A stretch of DNA of 64,000 bases, taken from NCBI RefSeq assembly GCF_000024545.1, contig NC_013947.1, positions 4,464,001 through 4,528,000 on the forward strand. Direction: 5' to 3'. Below, piece after piece: positions 1 to 8,607 of this stretch (position 1 is its first letter; each line of letters begins with the position of its first letter). The notes under the pieces are model-generated. The model was not told the origin of the DNA, ran no database searches, and saw only the letters and a program-made list of their open reading frames with translations. Source of the DNA: Stackebrandtia nassauensis DSM 44728. GTDB lineage: Bacteria > Actinomycetota > Actinomycetes > Mycobacteriales > Micromonosporaceae. Position numbers and translations under genes: made by a program.

Positions 1-414
1 CACCTCCAGGGCTTCCAGGATCTCCACCTCGGCGCGGGCGTTGTGGCGGGCGCGTTCCAGCAGCACCGGCAGCGAGCCGATGTTGTGGGTGCCGAACACG
101 ACGTCGACCCAGGGCGCCTTCTTGACGATGTCGCCGCGGTCCTTTTGGGCCAGGCAGCCGCCCACGGCGATCTGCATGCCGGGTTTGGCGACCTTCTGGG
201 GGCGCAGGTGACCGAGGTTGCCGTACAGCCGGTTGTCTGCGTTCTCCCGCACCGCGCAGGTGTTGAACACGACCACGTCGGCCTCGCCGGTGTCGGCGGC
301 GGGGACGTAGCCCGCGTCCTCCAGCAGGCCGCCGATGCGTTCGGAGTCGTGGACGTTCATCTGGCAGCCGTAGGTCTTGACGGCATAAGACCTGGCAGTA
401 GGTACTTCAGTCAC
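1..414 (-). CDS. miaB: tRNA-2-methylthio-N6-dimethylallyladenosine synthase MiaB, N-terminal part (runs off the window)
   Basis: The reverse strand from a GTG at 414 reads [20 protein letters not shown] and continues open to base 1. It shows the start of the methylthiotransferase N-terminal domain with its three conserved cysteines in the contexts [15 protein letters not shown] and GGCLAQK, which bind one Fe-S cluster. In the family these are followed by a radical-SAM CxxxCxxC core and a TRAM domain, which must lie left of base 1. MiaB adds the 2-methylthio group to i6A37 of tRNAs reading UNN codons. The gene points away from the CDP-alcohol phosphatidyltransferase that follows at 424 on the same strand; only 9 bp separate the two, so they may be co-transcribed with miaB downstream. 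Confidence 0.93.
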   Translation of the reverse strand, partial: MTEVPTARSYAVKTYGCQMNVHDSERIGGLLEDAGYVPAADTGEADVVVFNTCAVRENADNRLYGNLGHLRPQKVAKPGMQIAVGGCLAQKDRGDIVKKAPWVDVVFGTHNIGSLPVLLERARHNARAEVEILEALEV

Positions 415-423
415 GTAACCAGG

Positions 424-1155
424 CTAGCGAGCGTTTTTCATGCTGCGCGACGCGGTTCGAGCGATGAGAACCAGCAGATACAGCCCGTTGAGCGCGGCGT
501 AGAACAACACGAACCACAGCATTCCCGACGGCCACACCGCCACCAGCAGGCAGACCGCGGTGATGACGGTGCCGTAGTCGCGGATCGCCTTGGCCAGCAG
601 GATCGGCAGCGACTCCGAGGAGATCAGGCTGACGTCCTCGCCGCCCTTGTCGAGCACGGCGATGGTGGCCGAGGTCATCCACACGGCGCCGAAGCCCACT
701 GCGAACACCGGCGACAGGTCGGGGTAGAACGCCAGCGCCACCGAGGCGACCGCCGCGACGAAGAAGACCTGCGTGAAGATGTCGCACAGGATGTCGATCT
801 TGGCGCCCTCGGGGCTGGTGGTCTTGGTGACGCGGGCCAGCTGCCCGTCGGCGCAGTCGAGGCTGTAGGCGGCCTGCCAGGCGACGAACGCCAGCACCGC
901 CACGCCGATCCGCCAGCCGATCCCGGAGTCCGGCAGCGTCGGGGCCGCCGCGATGACGACACCCGAACCGGCGAGGCTGAGGACGAACCCGACCAGCGTC
1001 AGCACCGTGGGGTGCAGCCGGAACCGGTACGCCACCGAGGCGAACACCGCGGCGATGCGCTGGTTGATGACGCGGGTGAACAGGCCACCGCTGCGCAGGT
1101 GGCTCAGGAAGACCGACGGGGGAATCGAGCTGGGGGCCTGTTGATCGGTGTTCAC
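424..1155 (-). CDS. CDP-alcohol phosphatidyltransferase family membrane protein
   Basis: 243 aa with several hydrophobic helices. The family signature D-x2-D-G-x2-A-R-x8-G-x3-D-x3-D is complete at about residues 100-125 (DCADGQLAR, then GAKIDILCD), so the metal-binding catalytic aspartates are present. Members transfer a phosphatidyl group from CDP-diacylglycerol to an alcohol such as glycerol phosphate, inositol phosphate or serine. The alcohol used here cannot be told from the motif. The start is GTG at 1155. Its stop is 9 bp from the miaB start, so the two probably form one unit with this gene first. It is not next to the usual PIM-synthesis genes, so a pgsA/pgsA1-type name is not justified. 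Confidence 0.85.
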   Translation of the reverse strand: MNTDQQAPSSIPPSVFLSHLRSGGLFTRVINQRIAAVFASVAYRFRLHPTVLTLVGFVLSLAGSGVVIAAAPTLPDSGIGWRIGVAVLAFVAWQAAYSLDCADGQLARVTKTTSPEGAKIDILCDIFTQVFFVAAVASVALAFYPDLSPVFAVGFGAVWMTSATIAVLDKGGEDVSLISSESLPILLAKAIRDYGTVITAVCLLVAVWPSGMLWFVLFYAALNGLYLLVLIARTASRSMKNAR

Positions 1156-1307
1156 TTCGGGCTTGCCGTCCTCGCGGTCAGGGATTTCGGGAGCCTGAGC
1201 ATACGCTCACGCCGGATCCGTGGTGTAAGCCAGATCTCTCGCCGGGGCGCCGCAGCCAAAAGAACGGCGAATGTGGCGGTAATCGCCGTGTCGGAGTGCG
1301 GCCCCCG

Positions 1308-1527
1308 GCGACAATCGAATCTGGACCCCGTACAGTGGGTGCCGTGGGCAGGCTCAGCAAAACGCGGAGATGGCTCATGAAGGCCATCAGCAACCGCTTG
1401 GCCGGAAGATTTACGAAATAGACAGGCTTTTCGACAGTTCTCTCTCCCAAATCACCGGTAGCCCGTTTTCGCGGGCTGTTGATGCTGCCCGGAGAAGGAA
1501 CACGGGAAGCTACAAGGAGTACTTAGC
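1308..1527 (+). promoter_or_regulatory. Candidate cspA promoter and long 5' leader with hairpin
   Basis: The 370-bp gap before cspA holds a promoter-like pair, GCGACA at 1308-1313 and TACAGT at 1331-1336, with 17 bp between. Transcription from it would give a leader of about 185 nt. In that leader a short hairpin (AGCCCG 1460-1465, CGGGCT 1472-1477) lies about 50 nt before the start codon, and AAGGAG precedes the ATG by a few bases. Long structured leaders are typical of cold-shock genes, where they act as thermosensitive elements; that role here is inferred. Nothing gene-like was seen at 1156-1307. Confidence 0.45.
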
Positions 1528-1731
1528 ATGGCAAACGGCACGGTCAAGTGGTTCAACGCCGAAAAGGGTTTTGGATTCATCGAGCGTGATGGCAACGAAC
1601 CGGACGTCTTCGTCCACTTCTCCGCCATTCAGACTCAGGGTTACCGCGAGCTGTCCGAAGGACAGAAGGTGGAGTTCGAGGTCACGCAGGGCCAGAAGGG
1701 CCCGCAGGCCGAGAACGTCAAGCCCCTGTAA
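1528..1731 (+). CDS. cspA: Cold-shock protein, CspA family
   Basis: 67 aa, full length for the family, made of a single cold-shock (OB-fold) domain. The RNA-binding motifs RNP1 (KGFGFIE) and RNP2 (VFVHFSAI) are intact, as is the N-terminal [11 protein letters not shown]. It binds single-stranded RNA/DNA as an RNA chaperone in the cytoplasm. AAGGAG just upstream of the ATG is a good ribosome binding site. It is monocistronic, with its own leader and a strong terminator 45 bp after the stop. The exact paralogue name (cspA, cspB and so on) is not determinable from sequence alone. Confidence 0.95.
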   Translation: MANGTVKWFNAEKGFGFIERDGNEPDVFVHFSAIQTQGYRELSEGQKVEFEVTQGQKGPQAENVKPL

Positions 1732-1776
1732 GACGCACGATCCGGCGTTCTGAACGCCGCATCAAGCTGGATATCG

Positions 1777-1809
1777 AAGCCGCCCGCGACTCAGGTCGCG
1801 GGCGGCTTT
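1777..1809 (+). terminator. Intrinsic terminator of cspA
   Basis: A GC-rich hairpin with a 13-14 bp stem (1777-1790 pairs with 1795-1808), a TCAG loop at 1791-1794 and a short T run. It lies 45 bp after the cspA stop and may also stop transcription of the opposing LysE-family gene. Confidence 0.85.
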
Positions 1810-1872
1810 GCCGTCAGTGGCGGACGAACCGCGTCGGTCCTGAAGGGGCACTGAAGTGGGCTCAGCGGGTTT

Positions 1873-2493
1873 TCAGGTGACTCCGGCGAGGCTGGCCCAG
1901 CCGCCGAGCACGAGGTAGACGGCCGCCACGGCGTAGCGCTGGCCTTCGCGGACCCGGGGACGTTGCGACAGCCAGCCGCCCAGGGCGCCACCGGCGACGG
2001 CGTAGATCAGGTCCAGCAGCAGGGCCAGCGCGAAGAACACGCAGCCCAGCAGCAGCATCTGCGGGCGGGCGGCGGACTGCGCGGTAACGAACTGCGGCAG
2101 GAAGGCCAGGAAGAACAGCGCCACCTTGGGGTTGAGGACGTTGACGACCAGGCCGTCACGGAACACCCGCCACGACGAGGGGGCCGCCCGCATCGGCTCC
2201 TCGGCGGTGGATCGGCGGCGCAGCACCCGGATCCCCAGGTACAGCAGGTAGGCGCCGCCCGCGATCTTGATGGCGGTCAGCGCCAGCGGGAACGCGGCCA
2301 CCACGGCTGCCAGGCCCGCCACGGCGATCGCGACGTGCACCAGGGTGCCGGTCTCGACGCCGACGGCCGACAGGATTCCGGCGCGCCGCCCCTGGTCGAT
2401 GGCGCAGGTGACGATGTAGACGGTGTTGGCGCCGGGCACGGCGACGAACACCAGGGAGGCGGCGATGAACAGGTACAGCTGCGACATGTCCAT
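1873..2493 (-). CDS. LysE/RhtB-family amino-acid exporter
   Basis: 206 aa membrane protein, the usual LysE length, with the N-terminal family motif (FVAVPGANTVYIV), a second conserved region (GGAYLLYLGIRVLRRR) and the NVLNPKVALFFLAFLPQFV segment. Members export amino acids or their analogues using the proton gradient. The gene follows the DUF885 gene on the same strand with an 11-bp gap, so the two form an operon that is divergent from a MocR-type regulator at 4077. Such regulator/exporter pairing suggests control by that regulator, an inference. The substrate is unknown. Confidence 0.88.
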   Translation of the reverse strand: MDMSQLYLFIAASLVFVAVPGANTVYIVTCAIDQGRRAGILSAVGVETGTLVHVAIAVAGLAAVVAAFPLALTAIKIAGGAYLLYLGIRVLRRRSTAEEPMRAAPSSWRVFRDGLVVNVLNPKVALFFLAFLPQFVTAQSAARPQMLLLGCVFFALALLLDLIYAVAGGALGGWLSQRPRVREGQRYAVAAVYLVLGGWASLAGVT

Positions 2494-2504
2494 TGTGATT
2501 GTCC

Positions 2505-3995
2505 TTACAGGATGTCAGAGATCAGGCCGATGGGTGGCGCGCCCAGGTCCAGCAGGGCGGTGTGGAAGCGGCGCAGGCTGAAGTCGTTGCCCCAGCGTTG
2601 TTTCGCGGTCTCGCGCAGGTCCAGGATGGCCAGTTTTCCCCAGGTGTAGGCCATGGTGGTGGGGTCGCGCAGTACCCGGCCGACGGCGGCGCGGGCGGTG
2701 TCGGGGCCGCAGAAGGTGTCGCGGCGGTAGCGGTCCTCGGCGTCGGCGAGGCTCATCGTCCCGGTTTGCAGGCCGATGACGCAGGCGAGCCGGGTGACGC
2801 GCAGCAGCGCGTCGCGGGCGACGCTGGCGGCGAAGCGGGGGTCGCCGTCGGCGTAGCCCTCTTCGAGGGCGAGCTGTTCGATGTAGTGGGCCCAGCCTTC
2901 GGTGAAGGCGGTGGAGTTGAGGGTCTTGCGGACGTCGCCGTCGGCGCGGCGACGGGCGCGGGCGTGCGCGAAGTGGCCGGGGGCGACCTCGTGCAGCGCG
3001 ATGTTGGCCAGGCCGCTGCGGTGGTAGTTGCGCAGCCAGTCGCGTTGCCGCGCTTCGGGCCAGCCGGGATCCGGTGGGGTGACGCAGAACCAGCTGGCGG
3101 CGTCGGGTTCGTGCGGGGCGGTGGCGTACATGGCGGCGACCTGGAAGCCCTGCGAGGCCGGGGTGGCGCGGACGGAGCACTCGCCGTCGACCGGGGGCAG
3201 CAGCCCGCGGTCGTTCGTCCACTGTATGACCTGGTCGACCAGGGAGGTGGTCTCGGCCAGCAGCTCGGCGGCGGACGGGTGGTCGTCGAGCAGTGCGGCC
3301 ATGGTGTCGGCGACCGGGGCGTTGGGGTCGATGCGGCGGCAGGCTTCGGTGAGGTGCTGCCACCAGGTTTCGCGTTCGGTCTCGGCGCGGTCGGCCAGCG
3401 AGGTGAGGTCGACGTCGACGGCCTCGTCGGCTCCGGCCAGCCGGGCCAGGGCGGCGCCGCCGATCGCGACCTCGGGGTCGCCGTCGGTGGCGAGGTGTTC
3501 GAGGTGGGCGACCAGGCGGTCCAGGGCCGCCGCGGCGCGGCTGTCGCCGTCGGGCACATAGGAGGCCAGCGAGCGGGCCGGTTCGATGGCGGCGGCGGCC
3601 ACGGGCGCGGGAACCCGGTCCAGGGAGGCGATCGCGGCGTCCACGGCCTGCGGCCAGGCGTCGAGGTGGCGGCGGGTGGCTTCGGCGCGGTGCCCGGCCT
3701 CGGCGTAGTCGCGCTGGTAGCAGAAGGTCTCCAGGTTCTCGAGGTGGAGCGTGGGGTCGCGGCGGTGCAGTTCCAGCTCGCCGAACCGCACCCGCAGCCG
3801 GTGCCGGGCGGCCTCCAGCTGGGCCCGGTCGTGCGGGTCGACGGCGGGGTTGTCGGCGGTGACGAGGGCGTCGAGGTCGCGTTTGACGCCGGTTGGTGAC
3901 AGGTCCTGTACCAGGCCGTCGTATTCGTGTCGTCCGGCCTCCTCGCGGGTTCGGGCCAGGGTCAGGTCACCGATCGCGGTGAGCAGGTGGGTCAT
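2505..3995 (-). CDS. DUF885-family putative metallohydrolase
   Basis: 496 aa. The segment LHEVAPGHFAHA (about residues 333-343) matches the HExxxxGH zinc-binding motif of the DUF885 family, and EGWAHYIEQLALEEGY supplies the second conserved acidic stretch. These features point to a zinc peptidase-like fold, but substrates are not known for most members. There is no signal peptide, so it is probably cytoplasmic. GGAAG precedes the ATG at 3995. It is the first gene of a two-gene operon with the LysE-type exporter, suggesting a hydrolyse-and-export role for a peptide or amino-acid compound, which is inference. Confidence 0.8.
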   Translation of the reverse strand: MTHLLTAIGDLTLARTREEAGRHEYDGLVQDLSPTGVKRDLDALVTADNPAVDPHDRAQLEAARHRLRVRFGELELHRRDPTLHLENLETFCYQRDYAEAGHRAEATRRHLDAWPQAVDAAIASLDRVPAPVAAAAIEPARSLASYVPDGDSRAAAALDRLVAHLEHLATDGDPEVAIGGAALARLAGADEAVDVDLTSLADRAETERETWWQHLTEACRRIDPNAPVADTMAALLDDHPSAAELLAETTSLVDQVIQWTNDRGLLPPVDGECSVRATPASQGFQVAAMYATAPHEPDAASWFCVTPPDPGWPEARQRDWLRNYHRSGLANIALHEVAPGHFAHARARRRADGDVRKTLNSTAFTEGWAHYIEQLALEEGYADGDPRFAASVARDALLRVTRLACVIGLQTGTMSLADAEDRYRRDTFCGPDTARAAVGRVLRDPTTMAYTWGKLAILDLRETAKQRWGNDFSLRRFHTALLDLGAPPIGLISDIL

Positions 3996-4076
3996 GGGTC
4001 TTCCTTCACGTCAATGGGCTTGTGGACGTAGTCTTCCGGCCATGACCGCGATGTTCTCGATCCAATCGGGCTGAAA

Positions 4077-5543
4077 GTGGACCGTTCTTGGGAGGCCGGG
4101 GCGCTCGCCGAGCTGCTGGGGACCTGGGCGGGTGCGGACCGGCCGCTGTACCTGGCACTGGCCGACGCGATCCAGGAGCTGGCCGAGGCCGGTGACCTGG
4201 CGATCGGTGACCGGCTGCCCGCCGAGCGGGCGCTGGCGGCGACGCTGGCGTTGAGCCGCTCGACCGTGGTGGCGGCCTACCGGGAACTGCGGCGCCGCGA
4301 GGTGGCCAGCAGCGCTCGTGGCAGCGGCACCACGGTGCGACCGGCGGCCCGGACTCGTCCCACCACAACGGACGGACGGGTGGCGGGCGGTACCGCGGCG
4401 TCCATCTTCGAGCGACTGGTGGACGAACCGGCCGAGGTGATCTCGCTGTCGCGGGCGATGGGCACCGGCAGCTCGGCGGTGCGGGACGCGCTGCTGGACG
4501 TCGCGGGGGCGGACCTGCCGCGACTGCTGGCCGACACCGGGTACCACCCGCACGGGTTGCGGGAGCTGCGCGAGGCGATCGCGGCGCACTACGGCGACGG
4601 TGGACTGCCGACGACGGCCGAGCAGATCGTGGTGACCACGGGCGCGACCCAGGCGCTGGGACTGGCGGTGCGGTTGTTCGTCCGCAGGGGATCGACGGTG
4701 ATCGTGGAGGCGCCGAACTGGCCGGGCTGTCTGGATGTGTTGCGGGAGGCGGGTGCCCGGCTGGTGGGGGTGCGGCTGGACGAGGAGGGGATGCGGATCC
4801 AGGAGCTGGCCGAGGCGATCCAGCGGCACCGTCCGGACCTGGTGTACCTGATGCCGACGTTCCACAATCCCACCGGCACCCTGATGTCGGCGCCGCGACG
4901 GCGCTGGATCGCCGATCTGTGTGCCCGGCATGGGGTTCCGGTCGTGGAGGACAACGCCTACTGCTCGACCATCGGGGTGGAGCCGCCGTCACCGCTGGCG
5001 GCCTTCGCACCGGAGGGCTCGACGGTGGTGTCGGTCGGGTCGCTGACCAAGACGGTGTGGGCGGGGCTGCGGATCGGTTGGGCGCGAGCCGATGCGGACC
5101 TGGTGCGACGGCTGGCCCGGCTCAAGGCGCTGGCCGACCTGGGCTGTCCCGTCATCGACCAGGCGGTGGCGGCGCGGCTGCTGCCTCGCTGGGACGACCT
5201 GTCGCGCGAGCACGCCGAGCTGCTGTCGCGACGGCTGGACCTGTTGCGGCGGTTGCTGTCGCGACGGTTGCCGTCCTGGCGCTGGCGGGACCCCGACGGC
5301 GGCTCAGCGCTGTGGATCGAACTGCCGGACACCGACGCGGCCGACTTCGCCCACGTGGCGCTGCGGCACGGCGTCGAGGTGACGGCCGGAGCCGCGAGCG
5401 AGGTCGCGGGCGACGACGACGCGGCTGGGGCCTTCGGTGCGTGGATCCGGCTGCCGTTCACATTCGCCGAGGACGTGCTGACCGAGGCCGTCGATCGGCT
5501 GGCCACAGCGTGGGAACGCATGGAGGCGGGCAAGCGCGCGTAG
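4077..5543 (+). CDS. MocR-type transcriptional regulator (GntR HTH fused to class I aminotransferase domain)
   Basis: 488 aa from a GTG start. The N-terminal 80 residues are a GntR winged helix (IGDRLPAERALAATLALSRS). The rest is an aminotransferase fold I domain with the PLP-lysine motif (GSLTKTVWAGLRIGW, Lys near residue 325) and NPTG (FHNPTGTL). MocR proteins use PLP or an aldimine as an effector to control transport or vitamin B6 genes. It is divergent from the DUF885-LysE operon across 81 bp, so that operon is the probable target. The gene ends inside a run of 7-mers beginning one base before its stop codon's end. Confidence 0.88.
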   Translation: MDRSWEAGALAELLGTWAGADRPLYLALADAIQELAEAGDLAIGDRLPAERALAATLALSRSTVVAAYRELRRREVASSARGSGTTVRPAARTRPTTTDGRVAGGTAASIFERLVDEPAEVISLSRAMGTGSSAVRDALLDVAGADLPRLLADTGYHPHGLRELREAIAAHYGDGGLPTTAEQIVVTTGATQALGLAVRLFVRRGSTVIVEAPNWPGCLDVLREAGARLVGVRLDEEGMRIQELAEAIQRHRPDLVYLMPTFHNPTGTLMSAPRRRWIADLCARHGVPVVEDNAYCSTIGVEPPSPLAAFAPEGSTVVSVGSLTKTVWAGLRIGWARADADLVRRLARLKALADLGCPVIDQAVAARLLPRWDDLSREHAELLSRRLDLLRRLLSRRLPSWRWRDPDGGSALWIELPDTDAADFAHVALRHGVEVTAGAASEVAGDDDAAGAFGAWIRLPFTFAEDVLTEAVDRLATAWERMEAGKRA

Positions 5544-5616
5544 CGGCCAGCGGCCAGCGGCCAGCGGCCAGCGGCCAGCGGCCAGCGGCCAGCGGCCAGC
5601 GGCCAGCGGCCAGCGG
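5542..5616. repeat. Tandem repeat, 7-mer AGCGGCC, about 10.7 copies
   Basis: Seventy-five bases of uninterrupted AGCGGCC units lie between two convergent genes, starting within the stop codon of the MocR gene (TAG at 5541-5543) and ending 1 bp before the reverse-strand gene at 5618. The copies are identical, so slippage is recent or ongoing. Confidence 0.95.
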
Positions 5617-5617
5617 A

Positions 5618-6319
5618 TTATGCCGCGATGCTGGAGCGGCGCCTGGGCTCACTGTGGCTGTCCACGTACCACTCGAGGTTCTCGGCGAGCAGTGCGCGGA
5701 TCATGCCGACGTCGTGGGTGTCGCCGGGCTGGCGCAGGTGGTACGGCGGCGGGTAGAAGCAGTCGCCAAGGAAGGCCACCGAGGACTCGCGGTCGATGAC
5801 GATGGTCGAGTCGACGGTGTGCTGGCCGCCGACGTGGCGGACCTCGATGCCGCCGGGCACCCACAGCGAGTCGCTGAACGTCGTGTGCGGCGGCACGATC
5901 GTGAAGTCGTCCCAGCCGTCCATGGCGGCGGCGCGAGCGCTGAAACTGGGTTCCAGCAACGGATCGGCCTTCATCTGCTCGGCCAGGTACTCGTGGCTCC
6001 AGGGCCGCCGGGCCTCGTTGGCCAACAGCGCCGCACCCGAGTCGTGGCCGATGATCTCGACGTCGTCCCAGGCACAAGCGCCCCAGGTGTGGTCCCAGTG
6101 GTGGTGGGTGTAGACGAGCCGCCGCGCGGCGGGCAGTCCGGCCTCGGCGATCGCCGCCTGGACCTGTCGGGCATGCGCGGGGCTTTGGCCCGCGTCCACG
6201 ACGGTGCTGCCGTCCGGGTCGGCGATGACGCCGACACCGCCGCGCACCTTCGCCGGGTCGGGGTCGGCCGGGTACCACCACGCTCGTCCGGACAGCTGCC
6301 GCAAGGTCATGGCGGCCAT
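5618..6319 (-). CDS. Metallo-beta-lactamase superfamily hydrolase
   Basis: 233 aa with the HxHxDH zinc motif (THHHWDHTWG, about residues 70-79), a downstream histidine in GGQHTVDS and an aspartate in FLGDCFY, all in family order. Members hydrolyse thioesters, lactones, phosphodiesters and beta-lactams; the substrate here cannot be assigned. The start is ATG at 6319 or the in-frame ATG at 6310. It is divergent from the MFS gene at 6457, sharing an intergenic region with twin inverted repeats. Its last codons abut a 7-mer repeat. Confidence 0.85.
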   Translation of the reverse strand: MAAMTLRQLSGRAWWYPADPDPAKVRGGVGVIADPDGSTVVDAGQSPAHARQVQAAIAEAGLPAARRLVYTHHHWDHTWGACAWDDVEIIGHDSGAALLANEARRPWSHEYLAEQMKADPLLEPSFSARAAAMDGWDDFTIVPPHTTFSDSLWVPGGIEVRHVGGQHTVDSTIVIDRESSVAFLGDCFYPPPYHLRQPGDTHDVGMIRALLAENLEWYVDSHSEPRRRSSIAA

Positions 6320-6371
6320 TGTGCCCGCCGCTGCCGCGGCCCGCGGCTACCGGTGATGTAGCGCACAAACC

Positions 6372-6433
6372 GCTGACTCCAAAAGTTGAGTCCCCTAGGC
6401 TCAACCCAATTTCTTGAGCGACCCACACTCAAG
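6372..6433 (+). promoter_or_regulatory. Promoter with two TTGAG-N9-CTCAA operators upstream of the MFS gene
   Basis: CTGACT (6372-6377) and TAGGCT (6395-6400) are spaced 17 bp and resemble an actinobacterial promoter. The inverted repeat GTTGAG/CTCAAC at 6385-6405 covers the -10 box. A second, CTTGAG/CTCAAG at 6413-6433, lies just downstream. Both have a 9-bp centre, and their centres are 28 bp apart. This layout is typical of a repressor that binds two adjacent sites; the regulator is not encoded next door. Confidence 0.6.
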
Positions 6434-6456
6434 TTTCCCCGGACGAGCGAGGCTAC

Positions 6457-7701
6457 ATGACCGAAACCCCCACCGGCCTGCTGCGACGCAACCGCGACTT
6501 CCGCAACGTATGGGCCGCCGACGCGCTCAGCACCGTCGGCACCCGGTTGAGCATGCTGGCGTTGCCACTGTTGGCACTGCTGACCCTGGACGCGACCCCG
6601 TTGGAGGTCGCGCTGCTGCGGACCTTGGAGACCCTGGCCTGGCTGGTCCTCGGTCTGGTCGCGGGGGCCTGGATGGACCGGATTCGCTGCCGGGGCGTCC
6701 TCATCGCCGCCGATCTGGGACGCGCGGCGGTGCTCGCGTCGATCCCGATCGCCTATCTGGCCGGGGTTTTGACGTTGACCCAGTTGTTCGTCGTCTCGCT
6801 GCTGGCCGGGATCGGCAAGGTGTTCTTCGGCGTCGCCGCCACCACCTACCTGCCCCGGCTGCTGCCGAAGGAGGACCTCGTCGACGCCAACGCCAAGCTG
6901 GCCACGAACCTGTCGATGGCCGCGGTGCTGACCAGCGGTGGCGGCGGCTTCGTCATCCAGTGGCTCACGGCGCCGATCGCCATCGCCGTCGACGCGGCCA
7001 GTTTCGTGTGGTCGGCGCTGTGGCTGCGCGGCATCCGCAAGGTCGAAACCGTTCCGCGACAGGACAACCCGCCGCACCTGCGCCGCGACATCGCCGAGGG
7101 CTGGCGGTTCGTGGTGGGGCATCCGCTGTTGCGCGCCCTGGCGGGCCTGTCGGTGTGCACCGTGTTCTTCCAAGCCGTGCACGACGCCGTCTGGATCACG
7201 TTCCTGGTGCGGGAGTTCGGGCTGTCGGCCGGGGTCATCGGCCTGTTGGGAATGTCGGGCCTGCTGGGCGCGGTGCTGTCGGGTTTCGTGACGTCCCGCA
7301 TCGCGCGACGGCTCGGCAACGTCCGCGCCGCGGTGGCCGCCGCGGTGTGTTTCGCGGTGGGGTTCGCGCTGTTCCCGTTCACGCTGCCGGGCTGGGGGCT
7401 CAGCGTCGCCGTCGTCGCGGGCTTCATGGTCAGCTTCTCCATCATCACCTTGAGCGTGATGCGCTCCAGCATCCGGCAGCTGCTGTGCCCGGAGCACCTT
7501 TATGGACGCGTCGGGGCCACCATGGAGTTCATGATCTGGGGCACCATGCCGCTGGGCAGCCTCGCCGGTGGTCTCATCGCGACTGTGACCGACCTGCGCA
7601 CGACCCTGTGGATCGTCGGCGCCGGGACACTGCTGTCGCTGTTGTGGATCGTGCTGTCGCCGTTGCGGACGACGCGCGAGATCGAGCTGGCGGCCGTTTA
7701 G
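6457..7701 (+). CDS. Major facilitator superfamily transporter
   Basis: 414 aa with about 12 hydrophobic segments and the MFS loop 2-3 signature region (GAWMDRIRCRGVLIAADLGRA). It resembles the enterobactin-exporter-like (EntS-type) drug/siderophore efflux subgroup, by general similarity only. The start is ATG at 6457, after GAGCGAGG. Expression is probably repressed through the twin inverted repeats at 6385-6433. Its last 4 bp overlap the stop of the convergent hydrolase gene. Confidence 0.85.
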   Translation: MTETPTGLLRRNRDFRNVWAADALSTVGTRLSMLALPLLALLTLDATPLEVALLRTLETLAWLVLGLVAGAWMDRIRCRGVLIAADLGRAAVLASIPIAYLAGVLTLTQLFVVSLLAGIGKVFFGVAATTYLPRLLPKEDLVDANAKLATNLSMAAVLTSGGGGFVIQWLTAPIAIAVDAASFVWSALWLRGIRKVETVPRQDNPPHLRRDIAEGWRFVVGHPLLRALAGLSVCTVFFQAVHDAVWITFLVREFGLSAGVIGLLGMSGLLGAVLSGFVTSRIARRLGNVRAAVAAAVCFAVGFALFPFTLPGWGLSVAVVAGFMVSFSIITLSVMRSSIRQLLCPEHLYGRVGATMEFMIWGTMPLGSLAGGLIATVTDLRTTLWIVGAGTLLSLLWIVLSPLRTTREIELAAV

Positions 7702-8540
7702 ACCAGTTCGTCGACGAGTTCGGCGACCTCGAACACCCGGTCGGGTGTGGTCAGATGCCCCAGGCCGGGCCAGACGCGAAGCTCGACCCCCAGCCGCGCC
7801 GCCACGGGCTTCGCGAGCCGCGCCGGGGACAGGAACCTGTCGAACTCGCCGACCGACACCAGGCACGGTGTCCTCGCCCGGTCGGCCAGCAGCCGGCTCG
7901 GCAACGGTGGCGGCGCCAGTGTGGAGCGGCAGTACCGGGCCACCAGCGTCATCCACTCCACTTCGGTCGGTGGCGGTGTCTGTCCGGGCGCCAGGAACCG
8001 CTCCAGCAGTCGGGTGGTGGTTCGCGGGCCCGGCGCCAGCAGCCACGCGGTCGAGCGCCACATGAGCGACGGACTCACCGCCAGCCGGATGACGCCGCCC
8101 GGCGACACCAGCACCCGTCCGCTGATGCGGGGCGAGTCGCAGGCCAGCGCGATGGCGGCTCCCAGCGAGTTGCCGACCACGATCGCGGTGTCCACAGTCG
8201 CGTCCAGGACCTCGGCGAGCATCTGGGCGTACCAGGCCGACCGGCCCCGGCGGGGCCGCTCGTCGGCGCTGAGACCCGGCTGCCCGGGTACGTCCACTGT
8301 CAACACCCGGTGCCGCTGTGACAGCGCCTCGATCCACGGCAGGCAGGCCGCGGCGTTCATGGTGGTGCCCGGTACGAACACGACGGTGCTGTCGGCCTCC
8401 CCGACCGACAGGACGTGGGTGTCGCCGCAGCTGGTGGCGACCGTGGTCGCTTCGTGCGGCACGCTCCACGCGGCCAGCCGGTCCCGGCACCACCGCTGGA
8501 TCGTGTCGCGGCCCTGCGCGTTCTTGTACACCGAGGTCAC
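7698..8540 (-). CDS. Alpha/beta-fold hydrolase
   Basis: 280 aa from a GTG at 8540. The nucleophile elbow GNSLGAA is near residue 123, an oxyanion-type FVPGTT motif is near the N-terminus, an aspartate lies in VSVGEFDRFL, and the final histidine is in GLGHLTT, so the Ser-Asp-His triad is present. An upstream open frame reaching 8945 lies antisense to the CDF gene and is not part of it. It is divergent from the CDF gene (67-bp gap) and convergent with the MFS gene. The substrate is unknown. Confidence 0.82.
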   Translation of the reverse strand: MTSVYKNAQGRDTIQRWCRDRLAAWSVPHEATTVATSCGDTHVLSVGEADSTVVFVPGTTMNAAACLPWIEALSQRHRVLTVDVPGQPGLSADERPRRGRSAWYAQMLAEVLDATVDTAIVVGNSLGAAIALACDSPRISGRVLVSPGGVIRLAVSPSLMWRSTAWLLAPGPRTTTRLLERFLAPGQTPPPTEVEWMTLVARYCRSTLAPPPLPSRLLADRARTPCLVSVGEFDRFLSPARLAKPVAARLGVELRVWPGLGHLTTPDRVFEVAELVDELV

Positions 8541-8607
8541 CGGACCATCTTGCACCCACCTCGACGAATCCCCGCGTCCGCGCCGGTCACGCCGTAATGT
8601 CCTTGCG

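Noticed and set aside
43-1380. Long forward open frame opposite miaB and the CDP-alcohol transferase
   Set aside because: It is antisense to two well-supported reverse genes and has no recognisable domain; it reflects high GC.
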